64,000 nt of DNA from the NCBI RefSeq assembly GCF_018598185.1, contig NZ_JAHESC010000023.1:58819-122818 (forward strand), in the 5' to 3' direction. Made by a program: the position numbers and the translations under genes. A model generated the notes under the pieces. The model was not told where the DNA came from, made no database searches, and worked only from the letters and a program-made list of their open reading frames with translations. Of the stretch, positions 26,839 to 37,398 are shown one piece after another; position 1 is the first letter of the stretch, and the number at the start of each line of letters is the position of its first letter. The DNA comes from Dawidia soli. Its GTDB lineage: Bacteria; Bacteroidota; Bacteroidia; Cytophagales; Cyclobacteriaceae.

Positions 26839-27240
26839 ATGACCAGACCGGCCGAGAACATCTTGCCACGCCCGTATTTTTTAGAAGAAGCTTCCCTGGC
26901 ATCGCCGTTTGCCCGCAAGATCGGGTTCCCGGTACGCGAAGGGTTTGTGTTCCTGTCGGCGCACGACATCACCTGGTGCCAGGCCAGCGGCGCATATTCC
27001 ATTATCTATTATGGAGCCGGTAAAAAGCTGCTGTTGTCCAAGAACCTGACCGAGCTGGAATCGTTGCTGCATACCGGTATTTTTTTTCGGGTGCATCATT
27101 CGGCCATCATCAACCTGTACAAGGTAACCCGCTACTTCCGGGGCAAGGGTGGCGAGCTGGAAATGGAAGATGGCAGCCTGGTGGCAGTATCCGCACAAAA
27201 GAAAAAGCTCTTACTCGAACGCTATACGCTTCCTGCCTGA
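26839..27240 (+). CDS. Stand-alone LytTR DNA-binding protein
   Basis: A 133-residue protein consisting of a LytTR domain (~30-130) with almost no other sequence: HDITWCQASGAYSIIYY, LSKNLTELESLL, FFRVHHSAIINLYKVTRYFRG and VAVSAQKKKLLLERY are the usual strand and helix blocks. LytTR domains normally follow a response-regulator receiver domain; none is present, and no histidine kinase is adjacent. It may bind DNA constitutively or be controlled by another partner. Its last 19 bases overlap the convergent aminotransferase gene. Confidence 0.85.
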   Translation: MTRPAENILPRPYFLEEASLASPFARKIGFPVREGFVFLSAHDITWCQASGAYSIIYYGAGKKLLLSKNLTELESLLHTGIFFRVHHSAIINLYKVTRYFRGKGGELEMEDGSLVAVSAQKKKLLLERYTLPA

Positions 27241-28379
27241 CGCAGGCCCGCCAGGAACGTTTTAATTTCTGAACAGATAAACATCAGCTCGTCCTCCTGC
27301 ATCTCGGGATGGATGGGAAGGGAAAGCATGTGTGCCTGTATGTGCCCGGCTACCGGAAAGGTGTCGCTACTATAGGCCCGATACGCCTTTTGCTGATGTA
27401 ACAGCAGGGGGTAATATAAGGCGGCCGGAATGCCACGGGCAACCAGGTGCGCTTTGAGCGCATCGCGGTGTTTGGTCTGAATGGTATATTGATGAAAGAC
27501 GTGGGTGGAGCGATCGCTGCGCGCGGGCAGTTGGATTTCAGACGTCGTGCACAGCTGGCTATCGTAGAAGGCAGCAACGGCATTGCGTTTCTGAATTTCT
27601 TCCGGAAGGTACTGAAGCTTTACCTGCAGAATGGCAGCTTGCAACGTGTCGAGCCGGCTGTTGATGCCTACCAGTTCGTGATGATACTTGATGCGCTGGC
27701 CGTGGTTGGCAATCATGCGCATCTTTTCGGCATACAGGGCATTGTTTGTAAAAATGGCACCGCCGTCGCCGTAACAGCCCAGGCTCTTGGTGGGGAAAAA
27801 GGATGTCGTGCCGAGGGTGCCCATGGTACCGGCCATTTGTTGCCGGCCGTCGGAGAAAGTATAGACTGCGCCGAGCGCTTGCGCGGTATCTTCAATAACG
27901 AACAGGTTGTGCCGCGCGGCGATATCGAGTATACTTTCCATGTCAGCACACTGGCCGTACAGGTGCACCGGCACGATGGCCCGGGTCTTTGGTGTTATAT
28001 AGGAATGCAGCCGGCGCTCATCCAATAAAAAACGGGCGGGGTCCACGTCCGCAAATACGGGGGTGATGCGTAGCAGGGCCAGCACTTCGGCCGTCGCTAC
28101 GTAGGTGTTGACGGGCACGATGACTTCGTCGCCGGGCTTCAGCCCCAAGGCCATCATGGCGATCTGCAGCGCATCCGTTCCGTTGCCGCACGATACAACG
28201 GCGGCGGCACCGGTGTGATTGCGCAGGGCTTGCTCGAACGAGGCGACCTGCGGCCCCTGGATGAAGGCGGCCGTCGCCAGTACATCGCGAATGGCCGCAT
28301 CGATCTCCAGCTGGTAGCGACGGTATTGCGCGGCGAGATCGACGATGCGGATCTCGCGTGGAAAAGGTTGTAATGTCAT
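27222..28379 (-). CDS. DegT/DnrJ/EryC1-family sugar aminotransferase (WbpE/WlbC-like)
   Basis: A 385-residue PLP enzyme that transaminates nucleotide-linked keto-sugars. RIVDLAAQYRRYQLEIDAAI, GNGTDALQIAMMALGLKPGD, DTAQALGA and the PLP Lys198 in SFFPTKSLGCYGDGGA are diagnostic. It overlaps the dehydrogenase gene upstream by 4 bases. Dehydrogenase and aminotransferase pairs of this type make a 3-amino sugar from UDP-GlcNAc-type precursors (WbpB/WbpE, WlbA/WlbC). The exact sugar is inferred. No N-acetyltransferase gene of the pathway is adjacent. Confidence 0.87.
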   Translation of the reverse strand: MTLQPFPREIRIVDLAAQYRRYQLEIDAAIRDVLATAAFIQGPQVASFEQALRNHTGAAAVVSCGNGTDALQIAMMALGLKPGDEVIVPVNTYVATAEVLALLRITPVFADVDPARFLLDERRLHSYITPKTRAIVPVHLYGQCADMESILDIAARHNLFVIEDTAQALGAVYTFSDGRQQMAGTMGTLGTTSFFPTKSLGCYGDGGAIFTNNALYAEKMRMIANHGQRIKYHHELVGINSRLDTLQAAILQVKLQYLPEEIQKRNAVAAFYDSQLCTTSEIQLPARSDRSTHVFHQYTIQTKHRDALKAHLVARGIPAALYYPLLLHQQKAYRAYSSDTFPVAGHIQAHMLSLPIHPEMQEDELMFICSEIKTFLAGLRQAGSV

Positions 28380-29419
28380 CGGTATACAGGTTGGGCCATC
28401 ACGGCGCTTTTATAGATCTTCTCGATAATCTCGACCGTCTTCAGACCCTCGTAGCAGTTGGTGAGGATCGAACCGTTGTGGCGCAGCACGTCCACGATGT
28501 TGTCGTACACCAGGTTGTGATTCGACATCGAGCCGCGGTATTTGCCGTAGTCGTTAGCGGGGTTTCCTGGTGCCACGTCGGGAATGGTATAGCCTTCGAT
28601 CTTTTGGTAGTCTACCGTGTTGAGGTATTGCCCGCCGATCTTGACAGTGCCTTTCTCGCCAAAGAGGGTAAGCGAGCCTTCCATGTTCTCGTGGTAGGCG
28701 TTGATCGTAAAGTGGATGGTGCCGAGGGCGCCGTTGTGAAACTTCAGGATCACCACGCCGCTGTCTTCGAACTCGACGGTATCCTGGTGCTCGAAGTTCC
28801 CGGCCAGGGCATGGACTTCGCGAATGTCGCCTACCAGCCAGTATAATAAGTCGATGAAGTGGCTGAACTGGGTGTAGAGCGTACCGCCGTCCAGCGCCAG
28901 CGTGCCTTTCCAGTCGGACGAGGAATAATATTCCTGGTCACGATTCCAAAAGCAGTTGAGCTGAACGGTATAGATGCGGCCGAGCTTGCCTTCTTCGATG
29001 AGCTTTTTAACGGCGGCCACCGGTGGGTTGAGTCGGTTTTGCTTCACGATAAACAATCGGCGGTTGGCGTGCTCCGCCTGCTGGATCATCTCACCGCAGT
29101 CCTGCGTAGACAGGGCCATGGGTTTTTCGCAGAGCACATGTATACCGGCGCGCAGGGCCTGGATCGAATGGCGTGCGTGCAAACCGTTAGGCGTACAGAT
29201 CGCGACCAGGTTAAGGTCTTTTTCTTGTTCCAGTAGGGCGTCGAGGGAATCATAAGCGATGGCGCCGCTGCTCGCGGCAAGCGCCGTGGCTTTGGTGACG
29301 TCGACATCGCATACCGCTGCTAGTATGCCGTACTTTTGCATTTGGGAGGCGTGCCGCAGGCCTATGCGGCCGCAGCCGGCGAGTGCAAACCGGATCGGGT
29401 TATCCAGGTGAGGTTCCAT
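28376..29419 (-). CDS. Gfo/Idh/MocA-family sugar dehydrogenase (WlbA/WbpB-like)
   Basis: A 347-residue NAD(P)-dependent oxidoreductase. Rossmann motif FALAGCGRIGLRHASQM, the EKP motif in HVLCEKPMALS, and substrate-side motifs FIVKQNRLNPPV, SSSDWKGTLALDGGTLYTQ and HFIDLLYWLVGD, which match UDP-N-acetylglucosamine 3-dehydrogenases of the WlbA type. It overlaps the glycosyltransferase gene before it by 20 bases and the aminotransferase after it by 4, so translation is probably coupled. Substrate assignment is inference from motifs and operon. Confidence 0.85.
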   Translation of the reverse strand: MEPHLDNPIRFALAGCGRIGLRHASQMQKYGILAAVCDVDVTKATALAASSGAIAYDSLDALLEQEKDLNLVAICTPNGLHARHSIQALRAGIHVLCEKPMALSTQDCGEMIQQAEHANRRLFIVKQNRLNPPVAAVKKLIEEGKLGRIYTVQLNCFWNRDQEYYSSSDWKGTLALDGGTLYTQFSHFIDLLYWLVGDIREVHALAGNFEHQDTVEFEDSGVVILKFHNGALGTIHFTINAYHENMEGSLTLFGEKGTVKIGGQYLNTVDYQKIEGYTIPDVAPGNPANDYGKYRGSMSNHNLVYDNIVDVLRHNGSILTNCYEGLKTVEIIEKIYKSAVMAQPVYR

Positions 29420-30734
29420 GAGAAGATGGGGTCGGTAGATGTGTGTTGAGTAGATCGGCCAGCGCCGCTGTCAGGTTTCTGCGTGAAAATTGTGCGAGGG
29501 ATGACGACGCTTCGAACGGTATGTGATCCTGATAGGCCTGAAAGCGTTCGCGGAAATAGTGGATCAATGCATCCAGGTCGGTATAGTGTACGGTCACACC
29601 CGCCTGCAGCGATCGGATCACATTCGCGGCATCGCCATGCACCGGGCCGATCGAAATAATGGGACGTCGTGCCGCCAGGTATTCAAATAATTTTCCGGGT
29701 AAGAAGCCCGCATCGATGGCACAGTCGTGTATAGGCAGGTATAATAACTGTGCACGCTGGAGGATCTTCGGCACGACGGCATGCGGTACATAATGTTCGA
29801 GGGAGGTATTGCGGGCTAATACCGGCGGCACGGCTTCCAGGATCCCGGCATCGACTTTGCCGTACAGGCGTATTTCCAGCGCCTCGTGAAAAGCCTGATC
29901 GTGTTGAGCCAGCGTGGCCAGGGCTTGCCAGAAGATGCGATGGTCGCGTGCGCCGCCCAGCATGCCCATGTGTACGATCGTGAACCGCGTGTCGGGTGCC
30001 GGTCGTTTATGGATAAAGTTTTCTTCGTCAAACCCGTTGGTAATGACATGTACCTTTCTGTGGGAAATCCCTTCGAGCATTTTTTGCAGGAACGGGCTCA
30101 CGGTAATGACACTGTCGGCTTGTGTCAACGTGCGGTATTCCAGCCGTTGGTGTAGTCTTCGCGCGGCGGAGGTCAACGCAAGCTTGTCGAAGTAGTCGAT
30201 GCCCGTCCAGGGATCACGAAAGTCTGCCAGCCACGGTATGGAGAATTTCTTGCTGACGCTGGCGGCGATGAGGTGTACGGTATGGGGTGGACCTGTGCTG
30301 ATAATGGCGTCTACGCTTTCCTGCCGTAGGAATGTATTCAGCCGGCGCTTCGCGGGGATCAGCCAGCCTATGCGCGCGTCGGGTATAAAAAGATTGCTTC
30401 TTATCCAGAAGAGCAGGCGACTGATGACACCTTTCTTTTGCCGGTTATGAAAGAGGTTGGCGTTAACGTGTTGTTTATGACCGGTAAGTGCGCGAAAGAT
30501 AGCGTAAGGCTCGTACGTGGGGGCTGTGACTACCTCTATATCCTCGGGGATGTCGCGTATCAGAGTCTGGTCGCGCTCGGGGTATTCGCCGTTGCGAACG
30601 GTAAAAATGATCGGCTCCCAGCCGAACTCCCGCAGGTATTTGGTAAATTTTACGGAACGCTGTACACCCGATCCACCGGCCGGTGGCCAGTAATAGGTGA
30701 TCAGCAATACGCGTTTTCTTCGCTCTGCACTCAT
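29400..30734 (-). CDS. Glycosyltransferase family 4 protein
   Basis: A 444-residue GT-B fold enzyme, first gene of a three-gene minus-strand operon. The N-terminus KRVLLITYYWPPAGGSGVQR is the glycine-rich acceptor-site loop of GT4 enzymes; the C-terminal half has VHMGMLGGARDHRIFWQAL and FLPGKLFEYLAARRPIISIG, where the E of KLFEY binds the nucleotide-sugar. The following dehydrogenase and aminotransferase genes suggest it transfers, or acts on a glycan containing, a 3-amino sugar. Donor and acceptor are unknown. Confidence 0.88.
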   Translation of the reverse strand: MSAERRKRVLLITYYWPPAGGSGVQRSVKFTKYLREFGWEPIIFTVRNGEYPERDQTLIRDIPEDIEVVTAPTYEPYAIFRALTGHKQHVNANLFHNRQKKGVISRLLFWIRSNLFIPDARIGWLIPAKRRLNTFLRQESVDAIISTGPPHTVHLIAASVSKKFSIPWLADFRDPWTGIDYFDKLALTSAARRLHQRLEYRTLTQADSVITVSPFLQKMLEGISHRKVHVITNGFDEENFIHKRPAPDTRFTIVHMGMLGGARDHRIFWQALATLAQHDQAFHEALEIRLYGKVDAGILEAVPPVLARNTSLEHYVPHAVVPKILQRAQLLYLPIHDCAIDAGFLPGKLFEYLAARRPIISIGPVHGDAANVIRSLQAGVTVHYTDLDALIHYFRERFQAYQDHIPFEASSSLAQFSRRNLTAALADLLNTHLPTPSSHGTSPG

Positions 30735-30968
30735 CGCAACAGGCTCATGGTTTAACCCTGGTATCCAGCGTTCTGCACCAAGGTAGTGACCCTTCGCACG
30801 GAAGAAATGTATGATTTACCGATGCACTTTCCGGGTTTGCCGGAAGGACCTTAACGGTAAAAAAAAGTTTCCGGGAGTATTAAACCTTTGCCGGCGTGGG
30901 GTTTCTAAACATCGAAAATTCACACGAACGCGACTCTTTAAACCATCATTCCTTAACGACAATCCACT

Positions 30969-31712
30969 ATGAAAACTTTAAAAGCGACATTTCTGACATG
31001 TTTGGTACTGGCTGCCGGTGCCTGTAAAGACGATGATGAAAAGGAAGCCGTCTCAAACGATGAAGCGGCCGAAATGATCGCATCGTCTCTGGCGGAAAGC
31101 TCTTCTGGCTTTGCGGCGGTCGTAGATCAGTCGGCCACTGTTACCGGTAGCGTGGTGGACGCCTATGATGGCGGCCGCACGGCCACGTGCGGTTTTGAAA
31201 GTGATCTTACATTGAACGTGACAAACCCGTCGGGCTCCTCTGTCACCTATTCGTTTGCGTACACCTACCATTATGAGCTTATCTGCGAAAACGATGCGCC
31301 CAAAACAATGGAGGTGGACGTTACCTACGACGGCGAATTTGACGGCCCGCGTATTTCGTCTGCACACGAGGGGACGGCAGACGTTACGATCACGAAACTG
31401 GAGAATACCGTAGTCACGTACAGCATAGACGCTCACTACCAGAGCGCGGGAACGTTTCAATCGAAGATCCGCAATCGAAACTCGACCTCGAGCAGCGTTG
31501 ACATTACCCTCGACGATGTCGTGGTCGATAAAGCGTCGCACCAAATTCTGAGCGGCACCGCGTCGGCGACGATCACCGGCACCGTTACCGGCAAGGGATC
31601 CTTCACCTATACCGGCACCATTGTATTCAATGGCAACCACACCGCCGAGCTAACAGTAAAAGGTATAAAATATATACTAAACCTCACCACAGGCAGCATA
31701 ACCCCCGCATAG
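30969..31712 (+). CDS. Hypothetical beta-rich lipoprotein
   Basis: A 247-residue protein with a type II signal (LVLAAGACKD, lipidated Cys at 19) and an acidic segment right after it (DDDEKEA), typical of Bacteroidota lipoproteins that may be surface-exposed. The rest is rich in Thr, Ser and Val and alternates as beta strands. I recognise no family. It stands alone; a family A repeat and a short tandem array follow. Confidence 0.75.
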   Translation: MKTLKATFLTCLVLAAGACKDDDEKEAVSNDEAAEMIASSLAESSSGFAAVVDQSATVTGSVVDAYDGGRTATCGFESDLTLNVTNPSGSSVTYSFAYTYHYELICENDAPKTMEVDVTYDGEFDGPRISSAHEGTADVTITKLENTVVTYSIDAHYQSAGTFQSKIRNRNSTSSSVDITLDDVVVDKASHQILSGTASATITGTVTGKGSFTYTGTIVFNGNHTAELTVKGIKYILNLTTGSITPA

Positions 31713-31760
31713 CGCAATAATAGGGCCTTCACCCCAAACATAATAAGCAAAAATTCCCGT

Positions 31761-31817
31761 CAGCCCTGTAAGGGCGTAACAGATCAGGCCAGGCTGAGCG
31801 CCAGCGAAGGCCTGGGG
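31761..31817. repeat. Family A palindromic repeat
   Basis: AGCCCTGTAAGGGCGTAAC, AGGCCAGGC, then GAAGGCCTGGGG. One complete unit, between the lipoprotein and the Spy-like gene. Confidence 0.72.
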
Positions 31818-31885
31818 TTAAACAACACATGGCGTTAAAACAACACATGACGTTAAAACACACCGGGCGTTAAAAGAACATTAAA
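31818..31885. repeat. Short degenerate tandem array, unit about 18 bases
   Basis: Three and a half units starting TTAAAA: TTAAACAACACATGGCG, TTAAAACAACACATGACG, TTAAAACACACCGGGCG, TTAAAAGAACA. It ends 23 bases before the start of the next gene and so lies in its promoter/leader region. Confidence 0.65.
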
Positions 31886-31907
31886 CAAATACATAACCAA
31901 CAATAAA

Positions 31908-32300
31908 ATGAGCACAATAAAAATTTCAATACTCCTGGCCGCATTAGTAGCCATCATCTCCCACATCCCAGCCACCGCCCAAACAGCCGACCGCACCCCA
32001 TTAACCGCCGAACAACGCGCCCAGAAATGGACCGACTGGATGAAGACAGAATTAGCGCTCACAACCGAGCAAGAACCTAAGGTACACGCCATCAATGTAA
32101 AATATGCCGGCCAGATGGAGGACATCAAGGCCGAGGGCGGCGATCGCCGGAGCAGGTTTAAGGAGGCAAAAGATAATAACAAGGCGAAGGATGAAGAGCT
32201 GAAGGCTGTATTAACGCCGGATCAATTCACGAAGTATACCGAAAAGAAGCAGGAAATGCGACAGAAGGTCCGGGAGAACCGGAAGCGTGGGGGAAAATAA
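31908..32300 (+). CDS. Small periplasmic Spy/DUF4890-like protein
   Basis: A 130-residue exported protein; signal peptide ending ATAQ (~25). The mature part is a charged helical protein with LTAEQRAQKWTDWMKTELAL and LTTEQEPKVHAINVKYA, i.e. two LTxEQ-type motifs, and a third LTPDQFTKY near the C-terminus, followed by a basic tail (RENRKRGGK). This resembles Spy/CpxP-type or DUF4890 proteins, often linked to envelope stress or metal binding. The role is inferred. A terminator follows. Confidence 0.72.
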   Translation: MSTIKISILLAALVAIISHIPATAQTADRTPLTAEQRAQKWTDWMKTELALTTEQEPKVHAINVKYAGQMEDIKAEGGDRRSRFKEAKDNNKAKDEELKAVLTPDQFTKYTEKKQEMRQKVRENRKRGGK

Positions 32301-32307
32301 AGATCAG

Positions 32308-32344
32308 GTCCGGGGTCGGTAATGACTCCGGACTTTTGCTTTTT
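32308..32344 (+). terminator. Terminator after the Spy-like gene
   Basis: A 10-bp stem GTCCGGGGTC (32308-32317) with GACTCCGGAC (32324-32333), one G-T wobble, loop GGTAAT, then TTTTGCTTTTT. Confidence 0.85.
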
Positions 32345-32455
32345 GGCGTTATACCCGACCCCGCCGATGTATAAATTACAGGCTGCTGCACGAGTTTTAT
32401 GTAGTTATGGATCAGTGTTTTAGGTGATCCCCTGCCGGGCCGTCTGTCAGATTTA

Positions 32456-32488
32456 TTTTGACAATCTCAAATAAACTCCTAACCTTTG
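32456..32488 (+). promoter_or_regulatory. Promoter of the thiamine operon
   Basis: TTTTG (32456-32460), a 19-base spacer, and TAACCTTTG (32480-32488) fit the Bacteroidota vegetative promoter. The predicted transcript starts a few bases later, right at the 5' strand of the riboswitch P1 stem, which supports the call. Confidence 0.75.
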
Positions 32489-32568
32489 TTACGCTTTAGG
32501 GGTGCCATAGTGCTGAGATAATACCCTACGAACCTGATGCAGTTAGTACTGCCGAAGGGAAAAGTAAG
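32489..32568 (+). ncRNA. TPP riboswitch (THI element)
   Basis: The aptamer core is unmistakable: GGGGTGCC (32499-32506), GCTGAGA (32512-32518), ACCC, GAACCTGATGCAGTTAGTAC (32530-32549) and GAAGGGA (32554-32560). P1 can form between TTACGCTTT (32489-32497) and AAAGTAA (32561-32567) with a two-base bulge. It precedes thiS-thiC and should shut the operon down when thiamine pyrophosphate is abundant. Confidence 0.96.
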
Positions 32569-32616
32569 ATTGACCGCGTGCGTTTTAGTTTGTTATTGTT
32601 CTTGCGCGCTTATCGT

Positions 32617-32647
32617 CATTCCTAAAGCAACATGCTTTTCAGGAATG
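32617..32647 (+). promoter_or_regulatory. Riboswitch expression platform: hairpin holding the thiS ribosome-binding region
   Basis: CATTCCT (32617-32623) pairs with AGGAATG (32641-32647) and AAAGC (32624-32628) with GCTTT (32634-32638), loop AACAT. The 3' arm contains AGGA, 7 bases before the thiS ATG. CCTAAAGC (32621-32628) is also a perfect complement of GCTTTAGG (32493-32500) in the 5' strand of P1, so the hairpin and P1 region can swap partners. No T-tract follows, so translational control is the likelier mode. Confidence 0.7.
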
Positions 32648-32651
32648 CGAC

Positions 32652-34678
<2,027 letters not shown>

Positions 34679-34683
34679 CGGGT

Positions 34684-35286
34684 ATGCTGGTCGTTATTTC
34701 AAGCCCCGTGCCGATGCCCCGTGAAGCGGAGTGCTTCAACCGTCTCTTTGAGGCGGGACTGGAGGTGTTGCATGTGCGCAAACCCAAGGCGGGCGCGGGC
34801 GTATTCCGTGACCTTCTGCAGGGCATCGATCTGCGCTATTATGGCCGGCTGACCTGGCATCAGCACCACGCGGAGGGCGAGACATGGGGCATGCAGCGTA
34901 TACACCTGCCGTCGATCGTGCGGCAGCAAACGCCGTCGGCGCAGCTTGACCGCTGGAAAGCATTGGGGAAAACGATCTCGACATCGATCCATTCGCCGGA
35001 GGAGTATCGAACGCTGTCATCGGCAATAGACTATGCGTTGCTGGGCCCCGTCTTTCCGAGCATTTCCAAGCCGGGGTATCGATCGACAGCTCCGCTGGAG
35101 GCGCCCGCAAGGGCTTCGCAGACGACGAAGCGGATCGCGATCGGGGGCCTCGATCCCTATCGTTGTGAAGCGGTATACAACCTGGGGTTTGACGGCATCG
35201 CGGCATTGGGGTCGATCTGGCAACAGGGTGACCCGGTACAGAACTTTAAACAATTGCAGGAAGCATGGTATATACACGCCCGGTAG
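34684..35286 (+). CDS. Thiamine phosphate synthase/TenI-family protein (ThiE-like paralogue)
   Basis: A 200-residue TIM-barrel protein related to ThiE and TenI. VLHVRKPKAGAG, RIHLPS, DYALLGPVFPSISKPGYRS and KRIAIGGLDP correspond to ThiE motifs, but the pyrophosphate-binding Asn-Asp of the usual VND segment is replaced by WHQHH, unlike the complete ThiE encoded at 36007. It could be a TenI-like thiazole tautomerase, which would fit beside thiG, or a second synthase. It lies 5 bases after thiC and overlaps thiD by 22 bases. Confidence 0.75.
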   Translation: MLVVISSPVPMPREAECFNRLFEAGLEVLHVRKPKAGAGVFRDLLQGIDLRYYGRLTWHQHHAEGETWGMQRIHLPSIVRQQTPSAQLDRWKALGKTISTSIHSPEEYRTLSSAIDYALLGPVFPSISKPGYRSTAPLEAPARASQTTKRIAIGGLDPYRCEAVYNLGFDGIAALGSIWQQGDPVQNFKQLQEAWYIHAR

Positions 35287-36017
35287 TGGTGAGCATCGCC
35301 GGCCTGGATCCCACGGCGGGCGCGGGTTTGCTGGCGGACGTAAAGACCTGCGAGCAGCACCGGTGCCTGGGCTTTGGTGTGGCGTCGGCGCTGACGATAC
35401 AGACAGAGAATACGTTTCACCGGGTGGACTGGCTGCCGTTGACGACGATCCTGGATCAGGCCGCGCCGCTGTTCGCACAATATGCGGTGGCGGTCGTCAA
35501 GATCGGGATCATCGAAAACTTTACCGTGCTCGACAGCCTGGTGCGATGGATCACCGCACAGCGTGCCGACATCCGCCTGGTGTGGGACCCGGTGCTGGCG
35601 GCCTCTGCCGGGTTCAGGTTTGTGGACGATGTAGAGCCCGCGCGGCTTCAAGAAGTGTTACAGCATATCTGCCTGGTCACACCGAATGTACCGGAAGCGC
35701 GCCAGCTGGCGGGTATAGACGATGCACAAGAAGCCGCGCGCCAACTGGCCCGCTATTGCCGTGTATACCTCAAGGGTGGCCACCTGGCCGAGCACATGGG
35801 AACGGATTACCTGTACGAAGCAGAACAGGTCACGACGTTTTTACCGGGTATACCCCGTGCATGGCCCAAGCATGGTTCGGGGTGTATCCTTTCTTCGGCC
35901 ATTGCCTCGAACCTGGCGTGGGGAAGATCGTTGCCCCAGGCTTGTACCGAAGGCAAGGCATATATAGAACGTATTTTAAACAGCAACGAAAATCTACTCG
36001 CGTATCATGTTCAGTAG
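35265..36017 (+). CDS. thiD: Hydroxymethylpyrimidine (phosphomethylpyrimidine) kinase
   Basis: A 250-residue ribokinase-fold enzyme that phosphorylates HMP and HMP-P to HMP-PP. The N-terminus VVSIAGLDPTAGAGLLADVKT, KIGIIENF, VWDPVLAASAG, LVTPNVPEA and the catalytic loop WPKHGSGCILSSAIAS (with the anion-hole GSGC) are all present. Start at 35265 overlaps the preceding ThiE-like gene by 22 bases, and the 3' end overlaps thiE by 11, indicating coupled translation. Confidence 0.93.
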   Translation: MVYTRPVVVSIAGLDPTAGAGLLADVKTCEQHRCLGFGVASALTIQTENTFHRVDWLPLTTILDQAAPLFAQYAVAVVKIGIIENFTVLDSLVRWITAQRADIRLVWDPVLAASAGFRFVDDVEPARLQEVLQHICLVTPNVPEARQLAGIDDAQEAARQLARYCRVYLKGGHLAEHMGTDYLYEAEQVTTFLPGIPRAWPKHGSGCILSSAIASNLAWGRSLPQACTEGKAYIERILNSNENLLAYHVQ

Positions 36018-36651
36018 AATTCAATACATATCACAAGGCCATACGGCACAAGAACAACGGCAAAATATCCAGGCGGCCCTCGATGCCGGCTGTACCTGGA
36101 TTCAGCTGCGCTTCAAAGAACAGGAGGAAGCGGTGGTTCGCATGTTGGCGGAGTCTGTGCGCAAGCTGTGCGCGGAGTATAAAGCTTTCTTTATTGTGAA
36201 CGACTTCGCGCGCGTGGCGTTGGAGACCGATGCCCACGGTGTACACCTGGGGCTGCAAGATATGCCGGTGGCCGAAGCCCGTGCCATCGTAGGTCCAGCG
36301 CGCCTGGTGGGCGGCACGGCCAATACGTTACAGGACCTGCGCCAGCGTGCCGCGGAAGGATGTGACTACATCGGCCTGGGGCCGTTCCGGTTCACGACGA
36401 CGAAAGCCAGGCTCAGCCCGGTGCTAGGGTTGGAAGGGTATACGGCTCTTCTGGACGCGCTGCGCCGGGAGAATATTATGACCCCTGTTTATGCCATCGG
36501 GGGCATAACCGTAGACGATGTACCGGCACTGCGCGAGACCGGTGTATATGGCGTGGCGCTTTCGGGCGCCATCACGCAGGCTCCGGATAAAAGAAAGACA
36601 GTCGATCAATTAAGAGAAATATTGTATGCAACCACTACACATAGCCGGTAA
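36007..36651 (+). CDS. thiE: Thiamine phosphate synthase
   Basis: A 214-residue TIM-barrel enzyme joining HMP-PP and thiazole phosphate into thiamine phosphate. Canonical motifs are [20 protein letters not shown] (the Asn-Asp missing in the 34684 paralogue), [30 protein letters not shown] and YAIGGIT. It overlaps thiD by 11 bases and thiG by 26. This is the catalytically complete ThiE of the operon. Confidence 0.94.
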   Translation: MFSRIQYISQGHTAQEQRQNIQAALDAGCTWIQLRFKEQEEAVVRMLAESVRKLCAEYKAFFIVNDFARVALETDAHGVHLGLQDMPVAEARAIVGPARLVGGTANTLQDLRQRAAEGCDYIGLGPFRFTTTKARLSPVLGLEGYTALLDALRRENIMTPVYAIGGITVDDVPALRETGVYGVALSGAITQAPDKRKTVDQLREILYATTTHSR

Positions 36652-37396
36652 AACATTCCGATCGCGGTTGTTCCTCGGGACGGGTAAATTTGGCTCTCCT
36701 GCAGAAATGGCGCAGGCGGTACAGGCCTCGGGTACAGAGCTTGTAACCGTAGCGTTAAAGCGCGTGGACCGGGAGACCGACACGGATGCGCTGCTGGCAC
36801 CGTTGCGCACAGCGTCGCTCGGACTCTTGCCCAATACGTCGGGTGCCCGCAACGCGCGCGAGGCGGTATTTGCCGCGCAACTGGCACGGGAGGCGCTGGA
36901 GACAAACTGGGTAAAGCTGGAAATACACCCCGATCCTAAATACCTGTTACCCGATGCGTTGGAGACCTTGAAAGCAACGGAGGCATTGGCTAAGCTCGGC
37001 TTTGTTGTGCTGCCGTATATTCACGCCGATCCCGTGCTCTGTAAACAACTGGAAGGCGCGGGTACCGCGGCCGTGATGCCGCTGGGATCTCCGATCGGGA
37101 GCAATAAGGGTCTGCGTACCCTGGACTTTTTAGAGATCATTATCGAGCAAAGCCAGGTGCCGGTGATCATCGATGCGGGCATTGGCGCGCCCTCGGACGC
37201 GGCGAAGGCCATGGAGATCGGTGCCGACGCGGTGCTGGTGAATACGGCCATTGCCGTCTCGCAAGATCCGGCGGCGATGGCGCGTGCCTTTGCATTGGCA
37301 GTAGACGCCGGGCGTATGGCGTATGAAGCACGGCTGGCCGCCGCGCACGATCATGCGCAGGCAAGCAGTCCGCTGACATCATTCCTGAAAGACTGA
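36626..37396 (+). CDS. thiG: Thiazole synthase
   Basis: A 256-residue TIM-barrel enzyme that assembles thiazole phosphate from DXP, dehydroglycine and ThiS-thiocarboxylate. The Schiff-base lysine is Lys97 in [28 protein letters not shown] and [11 protein letters not shown] line the active site. It overlaps thiE by 26 bases and is followed by thiH after 2 bases. The partner thiH, not thiO, means dehydroglycine comes from tyrosine, which suits low-oxygen as well as aerobic life. Confidence 0.95.
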   Translation: MQPLHIAGKTFRSRLFLGTGKFGSPAEMAQAVQASGTELVTVALKRVDRETDTDALLAPLRTASLGLLPNTSGARNAREAVFAAQLAREALETNWVKLEIHPDPKYLLPDALETLKATEALAKLGFVVLPYIHADPVLCKQLEGAGTAAVMPLGSPIGSNKGLRTLDFLEIIIEQSQVPVIIDAGIGAPSDAAKAMEIGADAVLVNTAIAVSQDPAAMARAFALAVDAGRMAYEARLAAAHDHAQASSPLTSFLKD

Positions 37397-37398
37397 TC

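Noticed and set aside
31818..31885. Short tandem units considered as a CRISPR array
   Set aside because: Units are contiguous with no unique spacers, and no cas gene is present in the window.
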